From JANXSD01 sp043758125 (GTDB taxonomy: Bacteria; Bacteroidota; Bacteroidia; AKYH767-A; OLB10), in assembly GCA_043758125.1 (NCBI GenBank), contig JAYVOC010000162.1, forward strand, positions 1-34,770: a DNA stretch of 34,770 bases, given 5' to 3'. Shown here piece by piece: positions 7,558 to 15,123 of the stretch (the first letter of the stretch is position 1; the number at the start of each line of letters is the position of its first letter). The notes beneath the pieces were generated by a model. The model saw nothing but the letters and a program-made list of their open reading frames with translations, searched no databases and was not told the DNA's origin. The translations under genes and the position numbers were made by a program.

Positions 7558-9750
7558 ATGCTAGTGGCAGAGAATTCGCTTTCAGAAGCGTTAAACAAAT
7601 ATTTTGGTTATGAATCGTTCAAAGGTGAACAAGAAGCGGTGATCCGTTCTCTGCTCGCTGGTCGTAACACTTTCGTAATCATGCCTACCGGTGGTGGTAA
7701 GTCGATGTGTTATCAACTTCCAGCACTGATGAGTAAAGGAACTGCAATCATTATTTCCCCGCTGATTGCACTCATGAAGAACCAAGTGGATGCTATTCGA
7801 GGCTTCAATACCGATGATGGCGTTGCTCATTTCATGAATTCTTCGTTGTCAAAATTAGAAATTACTAAAGTTCGTCAGGACATTAGAGATAAGAAAACAA
7901 AGCTTCTTTTTGTTGCTCCAGAATCTTTGACTAAAGACGAAAATGTTAAATTTCTTCAAGAAATAGAGATTTCTTTCTTCGCTATTGATGAAGCACATTG
8001 TATTTCTGAGTGGGGACATGATTTTCGTCCTGAATACCGTCGCCTTCGTCCTATCATCGATCAGATTGGAGAATTTCCGATAATCGCCTTAACAGCAACG
8101 GCTACAGAAAAAGTACAAGCTGATATTCAGAAGAATTTAGGAATGAGTGATGCCGTAGTATATAAAGCATCTTTCAACCGTCCTAATCTCTATTATGAAA
8201 TCCGCCCAAAGCAAAATGTACTTAAAGAAATAATAAAATATGTTAAGCAACATACTGGTAAATCAGGAGTCATCTATTGCCTTAGCCGTAAAAAAGTTGA
8301 AGAAGTAGCCCAAACACTTACTGTGAATGGGATCAAAGCTTTACCATATCATGCAGGTTTAGATTCTACCACTCGCGCCAGACATCAGGATATGTTTTTG
8401 ATGGAAGAAGTGGATGTGATTGTTGCAACGATTGCCTTCGGAATGGGTATCGATAAGCCCGATGTTCGTTTTGTTATTCATCATGATATTCCTAAAAGTT
8501 TAGAAGGATATTATCAAGAAACAGGTCGCGCAGGTAGAGATGGCCGCGAAGGAAGATGTGTAACTTTTTACAGCTTCAAAGACATTGAGAAGTTAGAAAA
8601 ATTCATGAAAGGCAAGCCCGTAGCGGAACAAGAGATTGGCAAACAACTTCTCCTTGAAACTGTAGGCTATGCGGAAACTTCTATCTGTCGTCGTCGTGTA
8701 TTATTGAATTATTTCGGCGAGAAATATGATCAAGATAATTGCAATAGTTGTGATAACTGCTTACATCCAAAACCACTCATTGAAGCGCAAGATGAACTCG
8801 AAATGTTGCTCGACGCAATATTAGCAGTGAAAGAAAAACATCAAGCAGAACATTTAGTGAATGTGCTTATGGGAAAAGCAGATCAACAAGTTAAGACCTA
8901 TAAACACGATAAGCTTGAAGTTTACGGAGAAGGATCAGAACAAAATGAACGCTTCTGGACTGCATTAATTCGTCAGGCATTAATAGCAGGACTTTTAGAT
9001 AAAGACATCGACAATTACGGATTGTTGAGATTAAGTGATGATGGACATGCTTACTTAAAATCGCCAAGTTCATTTAAAATTGCCCTTGACACCAACTTTG
9101 AGAATACTGAAACCGATGAGGATGATGAATTCTCTGGTGCTGGTGGTGGCGGTGCAGCTGATGAGCAACTTTTCGAGATGTTAAAAAATCTTCGAAAGAA
9201 TGTTGCGAAACAAATTAACCTTCCTCCTTTCGTGATTTTTCAAGATCCTTCTCTCGAAGAAATGGCGACAAATTATCCGATCTCCATCGAGGAGTTGAAG
9301 AACATCACAGGCGTTGGATCTGGTAAAGCCATTAAATATGGTAAAGCTTTCGCTGAACTCATCAAGAAATATGTTGAGGACAATGAGATCGAACGACCGA
9401 TGGATTTGGTTGTGAAAAGTGTTGTCAATAAGAGTATGCTTAAAGTGTATATTATTCAAAATATAGATCGCAAGATTGCTTTGAATGATATGGCAGAAGC
9501 CAAAGGAATTACTACTGGCGAATTAATTACTGAAATTGAAACGATCGTTGCATCAGGAACACGAATCGATATCACTTATTATATCAATGAAGTGATTGAT
9601 GAAGATCGTCAAGAAGAATTGTTTGAATATTTCCGTAGTGCTGAAACGGATTCTGCAACAGATGCTTTAGCAGAATTAGGGGAAGATGATTATTCGCTTG
9701 AGGAAGTTCGCCTTATGCGCATTCGATTCATGAGCGAAATTGGAAACTAA
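7558..9750 (+). CDS. recQ: ATP-dependent DNA helicase RecQ
   Basis: RecQ is a 3'-5' helicase of recombination and fork repair. In order: superfamily 2 core with motif I MPTGGGKSMCYQLPA, DEAH box AIDEAHCISEWGHDFRPEYR (about residue 145) and motif VI QETGRAGRDGR (about 325); zinc-binding region with Cys in ICRRRVLLNYF then NCNSCDNC (about 375-405); RQC winged helix (about 410-520); a Gly-rich linker GAGGGGAADE; an HRDC domain (about 530-605); and a C-terminal extension of about 125 residues with a helix-turn-helix-like stretch LNDMAEAKGITTGELITEI. It is longer than E. coli RecQ (about 610) because of this extension, which is usual in Bacteroidota. I use the ATG at 7558; a GTG two codons upstream is possible. 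Confidence 0.95.
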   Translation: MLVAENSLSEALNKYFGYESFKGEQEAVIRSLLAGRNTFVIMPTGGGKSMCYQLPALMSKGTAIIISPLIALMKNQVDAIRGFNTDDGVAHFMNSSLSKLEITKVRQDIRDKKTKLLFVAPESLTKDENVKFLQEIEISFFAIDEAHCISEWGHDFRPEYRRLRPIIDQIGEFPIIALTATATEKVQADIQKNLGMSDAVVYKASFNRPNLYYEIRPKQNVLKEIIKYVKQHTGKSGVIYCLSRKKVEEVAQTLTVNGIKALPYHAGLDSTTRARHQDMFLMEEVDVIVATIAFGMGIDKPDVRFVIHHDIPKSLEGYYQETGRAGRDGREGRCVTFYSFKDIEKLEKFMKGKPVAEQEIGKQLLLETVGYAETSICRRRVLLNYFGEKYDQDNCNSCDNCLHPKPLIEAQDELEMLLDAILAVKEKHQAEHLVNVLMGKADQQVKTYKHDKLEVYGEGSEQNERFWTALIRQALIAGLLDKDIDNYGLLRLSDDGHAYLKSPSSFKIALDTNFENTETDEDDEFSGAGGGGAADEQLFEMLKNLRKNVAKQINLPPFVIFQDPSLEEMATNYPISIEELKNITGVGSGKAIKYGKAFAELIKKYVEDNEIERPMDLVVKSVVNKSMLKVYIIQNIDRKIALNDMAEAKGITTGELITEIETIVASGTRIDITYYINEVIDEDRQEELFEYFRSAETDSATDALAELGEDDYSLEEVRLMRIRFMSEIGN

Positions 9751-9780
9751 TCGCTTAGCACCAAGAAAAATTTTATAAAA

Positions 9781-9811
9781 AATAAACCCCGACTTTAGAG
9801 CGGGGTTTATT
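9781..9811. terminator. Bidirectional Rho-independent terminator
   Basis: A perfect 11-bp stem, AATAAACCCCG paired with CGGGGTTTATT, encloses a 9-base loop. The G+C core flanked by A- and T-rich arms allows termination in both directions. It lies between convergent recQ and the DUF2795 gene. Confidence 0.9.
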
Positions 9812-9847
9812 AGTTTCAATGAGTTTATTACATCGCAAAATAGTGCG

Positions 9848-10069
9848 TCAATACTCGTCTTCATTAAAAAAGAAATCATCCTTTGTAGGATAGTCAGGCC
9901 AGATCTCTTCAATAGTTTCGTATGGCTCACCTTCATCTTCTAGTTCTTGAAGATTTTCTATCACCTCCATCGGGGCACCAGAGCGAATGGCATAATCAAT
10001 CAATTCGTCTTTGGTTGCCGGCCAAGGAGCATCTTCCAGATGTGAAGCAAGTTCTAATGTCCAGTACAT
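9848..10069 (-). CDS. DUF2795 family small acidic protein
   Basis: This 73-residue protein begins MYWTLELASHLEDAPWPATKDELIDYAIRSG when read in overlapping parts, the form of the DUF2795 family that is strongly conserved in Bacteroidota. It is acidic, ends FFFNEDEY, has no signal peptide or membrane segment and is presumably cytosolic. Its function is unknown; the middle part (ATKDELIDYAIRSGAPMEVI) reads like a small helical domain. It is a single gene set off by the terminator at 9781-9811 downstream and a hairpin at 10125-10139 upstream. An overlapping longer frame at 9676-9936 lacks any family resemblance and is rejected. Confidence 0.85.
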   Translation of the reverse strand: MYWTLELASHLEDAPWPATKDELIDYAIRSGAPMEVIENLQELEDEGEPYETIEEIWPDYPTKDDFFFNEDEY

Positions 10070-10120
10070 ATTATGATAATTTTAATTCGGTATTCAACGG
10101 GTTAAGGACAGATTGGTTTC

Positions 10121-10139
10121 AAAACCTCCTTTTCGGAGG
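10121..10139 (-). terminator. Possible terminator hairpin after the adenosyltransferase gene
   Basis: Read on the minus strand, CCTCC-GAAAA-GGAGG is followed by TTTTG. It lies about 55 bp beyond the stop codon of the adenosyltransferase gene and ahead of the DUF2795 gene. The stem is short (5 bp) and the T-run brief, so termination efficiency is uncertain. Confidence 0.45.
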
Positions 10140-10194
10140 GCTGCAAAAGTAGTAAAATAATATTCTAAATTTTCAAAGAATCCAAGCACTTTTA

Positions 10195-10743
10195 TTATAA
10201 TCTCGGATTCCAAGGACTTTCAGGCACATTTAGGTTCTGTGCGAAGAATCTTGAAAGGACAAAAAGATAATCGGAAAGCCTATTTAAATAAATTCCTATC
10301 AATGGATCAATAGGGTTTTCCTCTGTAAGGTGTACAACCAAACGTTCACATCTTCTACAAACGCATCTGGCAATATGGGTATAAGATACGGTTGTATGAC
10401 CACCAGGTAAAATGAACGATTTTAATTCTGACAGATGCGATTCCATCATATCCATCTCATTTTCAAGAATAGTGACGTCATCAGAAGTTAGTTCCGGCAA
10501 TTTCATCCTGCTTTTTTCTGGATCACTCGCTAATAAAGAACCTATCGTAAATAATCGATCTTGAATATCCATCACTATTCGTAATGAATGGTCGTCGATG
10601 GGTTGGTCACGAATTAATCCTAACCATGAATTTAATTCATCAATAGTTCCATACGCTTCAATACGTAAATGATATTTGGGAACGCGTGTTCCACCAATGA
10701 GTGATGTCTGACCTTTATCGCCCGTTTTTGTATAAATTTTCAT
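10195..10743 (-). CDS. Cob(I)yrinic acid a,c-diamide adenosyltransferase, PduO type
   Basis: This enzyme transfers the adenosyl group of ATP to reduced cobalamin, making adenosylcobalamin. It has the PduO-type signatures: N-terminal ATP-binding KIYTKTGDKGQTSLIGG, the RIEAYGTIDELNSWLG segment, the RCVCRRCERLV helix and the C-terminal YLNRLSDYLFVLSRFFA. The length, 182 residues, is normal. Its ATG overlaps the stop codon of the upstream ABC ATPase gene (ATGA), so the pair forms an operon. It probably salvages imported corrinoid, since no cobalamin synthesis genes are visible. AdoCbl is the cofactor expected for the B12-dependent regulator at 28446-29336; that link is inference. Confidence 0.92.
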   Translation of the reverse strand: MKIYTKTGDKGQTSLIGGTRVPKYHLRIEAYGTIDELNSWLGLIRDQPIDDHSLRIVMDIQDRLFTIGSLLASDPEKSRMKLPELTSDDVTILENEMDMMESHLSELKSFILPGGHTTVSYTHIARCVCRRCERLVVHLTEENPIDPLIGIYLNRLSDYLFVLSRFFAQNLNVPESPWNPRL

Positions 10744-11462
10744 GCGCTAATGATTTTGGCTTTCGCCTCCACAATTTTAAGATTTGGGCCATCCGATTCT
10801 ACTAATCCATCTTTCAAGCGTACAATACGATGGGCATGTCGGGCAATATCTTCCTCGTGAGTAACCAATATTACAGTATTTCCCTTCGAATGAATATCCT
10901 GAAAAAGAGCCATAATTTCCTCCGAAGTTTTCGAATCCAAATTTCCTGTTGGCTCATCAGCTAAAATAATTGCAGGCTTTGTTACTAATGCACGAGCAAT
11001 TGCTACTCTTTGGCGTTGACCTCCCGATAATTCATTCGGACGATGTGTTACCCGATCACCCAATCCTACTTCCTGCAATACTTTTAGCGCTCTCTCCTCA
11101 CGCACTTCTCTCGAAACACCTGCATAAACAAGTGGCAATGCTACATTATCAAGTGCAGTGCTTCGCGGTAACAAGTTAAATGTTTGGAAAACGAATCCAA
11201 TCTGACGATTCCGAATATCGGCAAGCTCATTATCACTCATCCCTGCAACGTCAATGCTATTAAGGAAATAACTTCCGCTAGATGCAGTGTCTAAGCATCC
11301 TAAAACATTCATTAATGTCGACTTCCCAGATCCAGAAGATCCCATCAAAGCAACGTATTCATTTTTATTGATGGATAATGAAATAGAACGTAAGGCATGA
11401 ATTGTTTCCGTTCCTACTTTATAAACACGTGAGATATTACTCACTTTTAAAATTGGTTCCAA
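10740..11462 (-). CDS. ABC transporter ATP-binding protein, LolD/MacB type
   Basis: The 240-residue ATPase has Walker A GSSGSGKSTLMN, signature LSGGQRQRVAIARA, Walker B IILADEPTGNLD and the His switch VILVTHEEDIA. The DEPTGNLDSKTS pattern and overall length place it in the MacB/LolD/FtsE group, whose partners are FtsX-like permeases that do mechanical work or lipoprotein release rather than solute uptake. No permease gene is adjacent in the window. The start codon is TTG (11460-11462), giving MEPILKVSNISRVYKVG; no in-frame ATG occurs before Walker A. It precedes and overlaps the adenosyltransferase gene by four bases. Confidence 0.88.
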   Translation of the reverse strand: MEPILKVSNISRVYKVGTETIHALRSISLSINKNEYVALMGSSGSGKSTLMNVLGCLDTASSGSYFLNSIDVAGMSDNELADIRNRQIGFVFQTFNLLPRSTALDNVALPLVYAGVSREVREERALKVLQEVGLGDRVTHRPNELSGGQRQRVAIARALVTKPAIILADEPTGNLDSKTSEEIMALFQDIHSKGNTVILVTHEEDIARHAHRIVRLKDGLVESDGPNLKIVEAKAKIISA

Positions 11463-12305
11463 TTAATTTAGGGTTTGTTCAAATGTAATAAGGAAATTGA
11501 TTCCTCCTGTTCAATTCAGAATACAATTGTTTCGTTTTAGCAGAATATTGTCGCCACTGAGGAATAATTTATTAATGACTCTTTATAATTGAGGAGAAAC
11601 TAAACTTTATAATTCGCATTAGAGTGATGCTAATTTTTAGGGATTACTATTTAATATTTTGATAACTGTTTTTTTAATGGGTAAAGAAATTCTATTACTT
11701 ATTAATAAATAGTAGTAATCTACCTAATTAATCGTTATCCAATTTTGTTTTGTCACTTTCTTTTATGGATGATTTGCATATTTTTAGAAGGTATCCATGA
11801 GCTCACTAACGTTCGGTTGGGTGTGTAAAAAAAAGTAACCTTTCTATTTCCTTCATCTATACATCAATTGATAGTTCGACCCGATAGCTATCGTGGATTA
11901 CGCTTGACCGCAACGCACCTTTGCTATCGTAGATTATGCTTTAAATTTAAAGTTGGAAATAAATGTGATAGCCATAAATTTTTCATTTGCTTAATGTAAT
12001 TTTTAATCCGATAGCTATTGGATTTTAATTTATTTTCAAGCAGATCATGAAATTTTCGGCCTCAGCTTGCGTAAGGTTTTATGAATTGAGAGTTATAAGT
12101 GGAAGAAAAATTAAATACAAGAAGGATTTTTATGCCGCAAGGTGCAGACGAAAATTTTATGGTCGGGGCCACCCGGCCCTAGAGGGATGAAAAAATAACA
12201 ATTAATCTTAAAAATAAATATTGAGCCGATGCGGCGAAACGAACATTAATTCAAGGATTTAACCATATTTCTTATTCAATTGTAAAATCTGAAAAAAAAT
12301 GTTTT
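11463..12305. other. Long intergenic region with palindromes and direct repeats; no convincing gene
   Basis: This 843-bp stretch has no good coding frame. It holds a 12-bp perfect palindrome CGATAGCTATCG (11882-11893), a 19-bp imperfect direct repeat (11887-11905 and 11923-11941, two mismatches), a 20-bp near-perfect palindrome AATCCGATAGCTATTGGATT (12005-12024), and a loose inverted repeat of CACTTTCTTTT/AAAAAAAGTAACC type (11751-11764 with 11827-11840, 11 of 14). A G+C-richer patch at about 12120-12240 includes a GGGCC-ACCC-GGCCC hairpin at 12166-12179. The mixture suggests interspersed intergenic repeat elements, possibly decayed. Confidence 0.6.
12047..12190 (+). CDS. Short ORF of 47 codons in the G+C-richer patch, doubtful
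   Basis: An open frame from ATG 12047 to TGA 12188-12190 would encode a very basic peptide rich in Arg, Lys and Tyr, ending RRKFYGRGHPALEG. It spans the change from AT-rich to G+C-richer sequence and covers the hairpin at 12166-12179. There is no recognised domain, no clear promoter and no neighbour on this strand. It may be a by-product of a repeat element rather than a gene. Confidence 0.2.
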   Translation: MKFSASACVRFYELRVISGRKIKYKKDFYAARCRRKFYGRGHPALEG

Positions 12306-13091
12306 TTAATACCGAATACTGAAATGTTCCTTACTCAAATCAGTATCAACAAATAAAATCCCTAACATAAAAAGATCAATACTCACTGTAACCCTAGGGT
12401 GATTCTTCAATTTCTCCCAAGCTTCTTTCATCCCCTCCGACCAATTAATATCATCAATAACAATTACAGAATGTACATTAAGGTAAGGAAGACATTGTTC
12501 GAAATAATTTAATGTGGGTTCAAGTTTATGATTACCATCGATAAAAACAAAATCAAGTTTAGAGAATTTCTTTAATGCTAATGATAACGTATCATCAAAT
12601 GCACCTTGAATAATTTCAATGTTAAATTCTGGAAACGCTGCAAATGATTTCTTTGCAATTGCCGCAGTATTTTCACATCCCTCAAGTGTAATTAATTTCG
12701 CCTTTGGATTTCCAGATAATTGATACAATGCACTAATCCCAACAGAGGTTCCTATTTCTAATAAATTTTCTGCATTTGAATAGCTGATTAATCGAGATAA
12801 AAGTCGAGCATATTTGGCAGGCTTACTAGAGTTCTTTGTGATGTAATGTATACTACGTTCTTTATAAATTTTACCACCAAAACCAGCACCGAAATCACGA
12901 ACTTGAATTAATGTTTTATTCTCCAATAATTGTGAACGCAAATTTTCGATTTTATCATATTTCAATTCAACAATATCTTTTCTAAAAACCCTTTCATTTA
13001 ATTGATACATGAATGGGGATTGCAAATCATGGCGATTCTGACCGTGAAAATAATATTTTAGATAGCTAAAGATAAAGTTTAAACTGCGCAT
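12306..13091 (-). CDS. Class I SAM-dependent methyltransferase
   Basis: The 261-residue protein has a Rossmann-fold methyltransferase domain from about residue 80: motif I NLLEIGTSVGISALYQL, an acidic residue after the next strand in KLITLEGCENTAAIAKKSF, and FSKLDFVFIDGNHKLEPTL with the later VIVIDDINWSEGMKEAW, all close to O-methyltransferase family 3 (catechol/caffeoyl-CoA type). The N-terminal 80 residues (FIFSYLKYYFHGQNRHDLQS) are characteristic of a Bacteroidota subgroup. The substrate is unknown. It starts one base after the stop codon of the upstream terC gene, so the two are probably cotranscribed. Confidence 0.8.
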   Translation of the reverse strand: MRSLNFIFSYLKYYFHGQNRHDLQSPFMYQLNERVFRKDIVELKYDKIENLRSQLLENKTLIQVRDFGAGFGGKIYKERSIHYITKNSSKPAKYARLLSRLISYSNAENLLEIGTSVGISALYQLSGNPKAKLITLEGCENTAAIAKKSFAAFPEFNIEIIQGAFDDTLSLALKKFSKLDFVFIDGNHKLEPTLNYFEQCLPYLNVHSVIVIDDINWSEGMKEAWEKLKNHPRVTVSIDLFMLGILFVDTDLSKEHFSIRY

Positions 13092-13092
13092 A

Positions 13093-14013
13093 CTATCTTG
13101 ATTCTCGTTTCGATTTCATCATTGAAAAAAAGATACTGAATGAAAGTGTAGCAATAATGACAAGTAAAGTCAGTAAGGATGGTATTTCATAATAATGCGA
13201 TATCAACATTTTTGTTCCTACAAATGTTAAAATTATTGCTAATCCATATTTGAGGTAATGAAACATTCCCATCATCCCTGCTAATGCAAAATACAAGGAA
13301 CGTAATCCCAATATTGCAAAAACATTACTAGTATAAACGATAAATGTATCTTGTGTAATCGATAAAACAGCAGGAATAGAATCTACAGCAAAAATCAAAT
13401 CCGTAAAGTCTATCACCACCAATACAAGAAATAATGGCGTTGCAAATAAAACCCCTGATTTTCGAATAAAGAAATTTTTTCCTTCATACTCATCTGTTAC
13501 TGGAAATATTTTCTTACACATTTTCACCAACACGTTATCATCCAGCTTAGGATCATCATCCTCTTTTTGAAACAACATTTTTATTCCGGTGTAAATTAAT
13601 ATTCCACCAAAAACAAATATCATCCATGAGAACATGCTAAACAATGCTATTCCTACAAGTATAAATGTTCCTCGTAAAATTAATGCGCCAATAATTCCCC
13701 AAAATAAAACGCGATGCTGAAACTCTTTCGGAACTTTGAAATACGTAAATATTAAAATGAAGACAAAAAGATTATCAACACTCAACGACCATTCAATTAC
13801 ATATCCCGTAAGGAATTCAACAGCCTTTATTTTTCCAAACCAAATATAAACAAGTACATTAAAAATAATAGCTAATGCAACCCAAAAGCCAACCCACTTT
13901 AGCGATTCACCTATCGAAACTTCACGTGATTTTTTATTAAGTACGATGAGATCTAGCGCAAGCATCGCTAGAATAAAAACATTAAACCAAATCCAGAAAC
14001 TCATTGGAATCAT
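13093..14013 (-). CDS. TerC family integral membrane protein (Alx-like)
   Basis: The protein, 306 residues with eight or nine hydrophobic segments, is of the TerC/Alx family. Diagnostic parts are FLTGYVIEWSLSVDNLFVFILIF, the FRVLFWGIIGALILRG-like stretch (QHRVLFWGIIGALILRG) and VVIDFTDLIFAVDSIPAVLSIT, with the membrane-embedded acidic residues kept. Family members handle metal ions, notably manganese export, or tellurite resistance. Two ATGs (14013, 14004) are possible. It is part of a minus-strand run with the methyltransferase gene. Confidence 0.9.
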   Translation of the reverse strand: MIPMSFWIWFNVFILAMLALDLIVLNKKSREVSIGESLKWVGFWVALAIIFNVLVYIWFGKIKAVEFLTGYVIEWSLSVDNLFVFILIFTYFKVPKEFQHRVLFWGIIGALILRGTFILVGIALFSMFSWMIFVFGGILIYTGIKMLFQKEDDDPKLDDNVLVKMCKKIFPVTDEYEGKNFFIRKSGVLFATPLFLVLVVIDFTDLIFAVDSIPAVLSITQDTFIVYTSNVFAILGLRSLYFALAGMMGMFHYLKYGLAIILTFVGTKMLISHYYEIPSLLTLLVIIATLSFSIFFSMMKSKRESR

Positions 14014-14047
14014 TCAACCAAATATTAACGAAAACCATTAAGGATCT

Positions 14048-14578
14048 CTATTTTTTTATTACTTGCTCGTATTGTTTTGGATCCAATGCTCTAGGACTCC
14101 ATTGACTTAAAAACGCTACGGTGCGTTCTTTACTGTATCCTTCGCCGTCTTCAAGGTATTCAGAATTTTGTGTGTGAATCCGTTTGCCATTTGCATCAAG
14201 AATAACGAATACAGGATATCCGAATCGTTGCGGAAAATCAAGCGCCTTTAACGTTTCTAAATTTGGAACTTCCTTACTGTAATTGATGTGCTCCATCACA
14301 AAATCTTTTTTTAACAACGAGTCGATAGTAGCATCTGCTTCAATAAATTTTTGAAACATTCTACACCATCTACACCAGTTACCTCCTACCATCAACAACA
14401 CATGTTTATTTTGTTGTTTCGCAATTTTTACGGCATCAGTAATTTGCTTTTTTGCATCCAACTCCGGATGATAAATCAGCATTGCTTTTTTTATTGCAGA
14501 ACTATCTTGCGCAAGTAAAGAAGAAGTTACACTTATCAATAATAAAAATAGTAGTAAATATTTTACGATGTATTTCAT
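14048..14578 (-). CDS. Exported thioredoxin-like protein
   Basis: The 176-residue protein has a signal peptide (KYLLLFLLLISVTSSLLAQ) and a thioredoxin fold of the thioredoxin_7/DUF255-like kind. The redox motif is CRWC within GGNWCRWCRMFQKFI, and the cis-Pro is in RFGYPVFVILDANGKRI. It is therefore probably a periplasmic disulfide reductase or isomerase. Proteins of this type are common in Bacteroidota; the partner is unknown. It lies 27 bp downstream of gldH on the same strand. Confidence 0.82.
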   Translation of the reverse strand: MKYIVKYLLLFLLLISVTSSLLAQDSSAIKKAMLIYHPELDAKKQITDAVKIAKQQNKHVLLMVGGNWCRWCRMFQKFIEADATIDSLLKKDFVMEHINYSKEVPNLETLKALDFPQRFGYPVFVILDANGKRIHTQNSEYLEDGEGYSKERTVAFLSQWSPRALDPKQYEQVIKK

Positions 14579-14605
14579 TTTAATTCTACGAATAATTTTT
14601 AATAA

Positions 14606-15106
14606 TTATTTCTTCTCCTCAGCTTTTTCAATGCGCAGTCCTACATCCATCATACCTGATAATGGATTCATGCGCATCGCTTGTATTAACTCAAAACGAT
14701 ATTCACCAGCTTGTGGAAAACGAACATTATGTTTGAAGAGAATTCTATTATCCCAAATATCACCTAAGCCATTTCCCAACCATTTACCATCAGCATTAGC
14801 TAACATAATTTCTGCTGTATCACGATCTAATTGTCCGCCAGGAAATCGCGTATTGATGAATAAAAATAAATTACTAAACGGATACGATCCCGCATTGCGA
14901 ATATTGAGATACACATTTTGCGCATGAATAGTATCCGTTATTTGAGCTGTAAAAACCACTGGCTTATCAACATCCCATAATGATTTTTCAATCTTTTGAT
15001 TCTGCTCAAAAACCACCGTGTTATCGCACGAAGCAAAAAACAATACCGCTATTACAGCGAATAAAATTATGCTTCCTGAAAATTTAATTCTCAATACTAC
15101 TTTCAC
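14606..15106 (-). CDS. gldH: Gliding motility lipoprotein GldH
   Basis: The 166-residue protein has a lipoprotein signal peptide ending FFASC, so the mature N-terminus is Cys-26. The body fits GldH: VVFEQNQKIEKSLWDVDKPV, then NVYLNIRNAGSYPFSNLFLF and WLGNGLGDIWDNRILFK. GldH is a lipoprotein required for gliding in Flavobacterium johnsoniae, and the family is also present in non-gliding Bacteroidota. It sits directly downstream of ricT and holB, the gene order commonly seen in this phylum. Whether this organism glides cannot be told from the window. Confidence 0.9.
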   Translation of the reverse strand: MKVVLRIKFSGSIILFAVIAVLFFASCDNTVVFEQNQKIEKSLWDVDKPVVFTAQITDTIHAQNVYLNIRNAGSYPFSNLFLFINTRFPGGQLDRDTAEIMLANADGKWLGNGLGDIWDNRILFKHNVRFPQAGEYRFELIQAMRMNPLSGMMDVGLRIEKAEEKK

Positions 15107-15123
15107 GTTGTTAATTATAAATA

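Noticed and set aside
9676..9936. Minus-strand open frame overlapping recQ and the DUF2795 gene
   Set aside because: It crosses the strong terminator at 9781-9811 and overlaps two recognised genes; no domain pattern is visible.
11463..12305. tRNA or other standard RNA gene in the long gap
   Set aside because: No T-loop-like GGTTCGAATCC pattern or cloverleaf could be found by eye.
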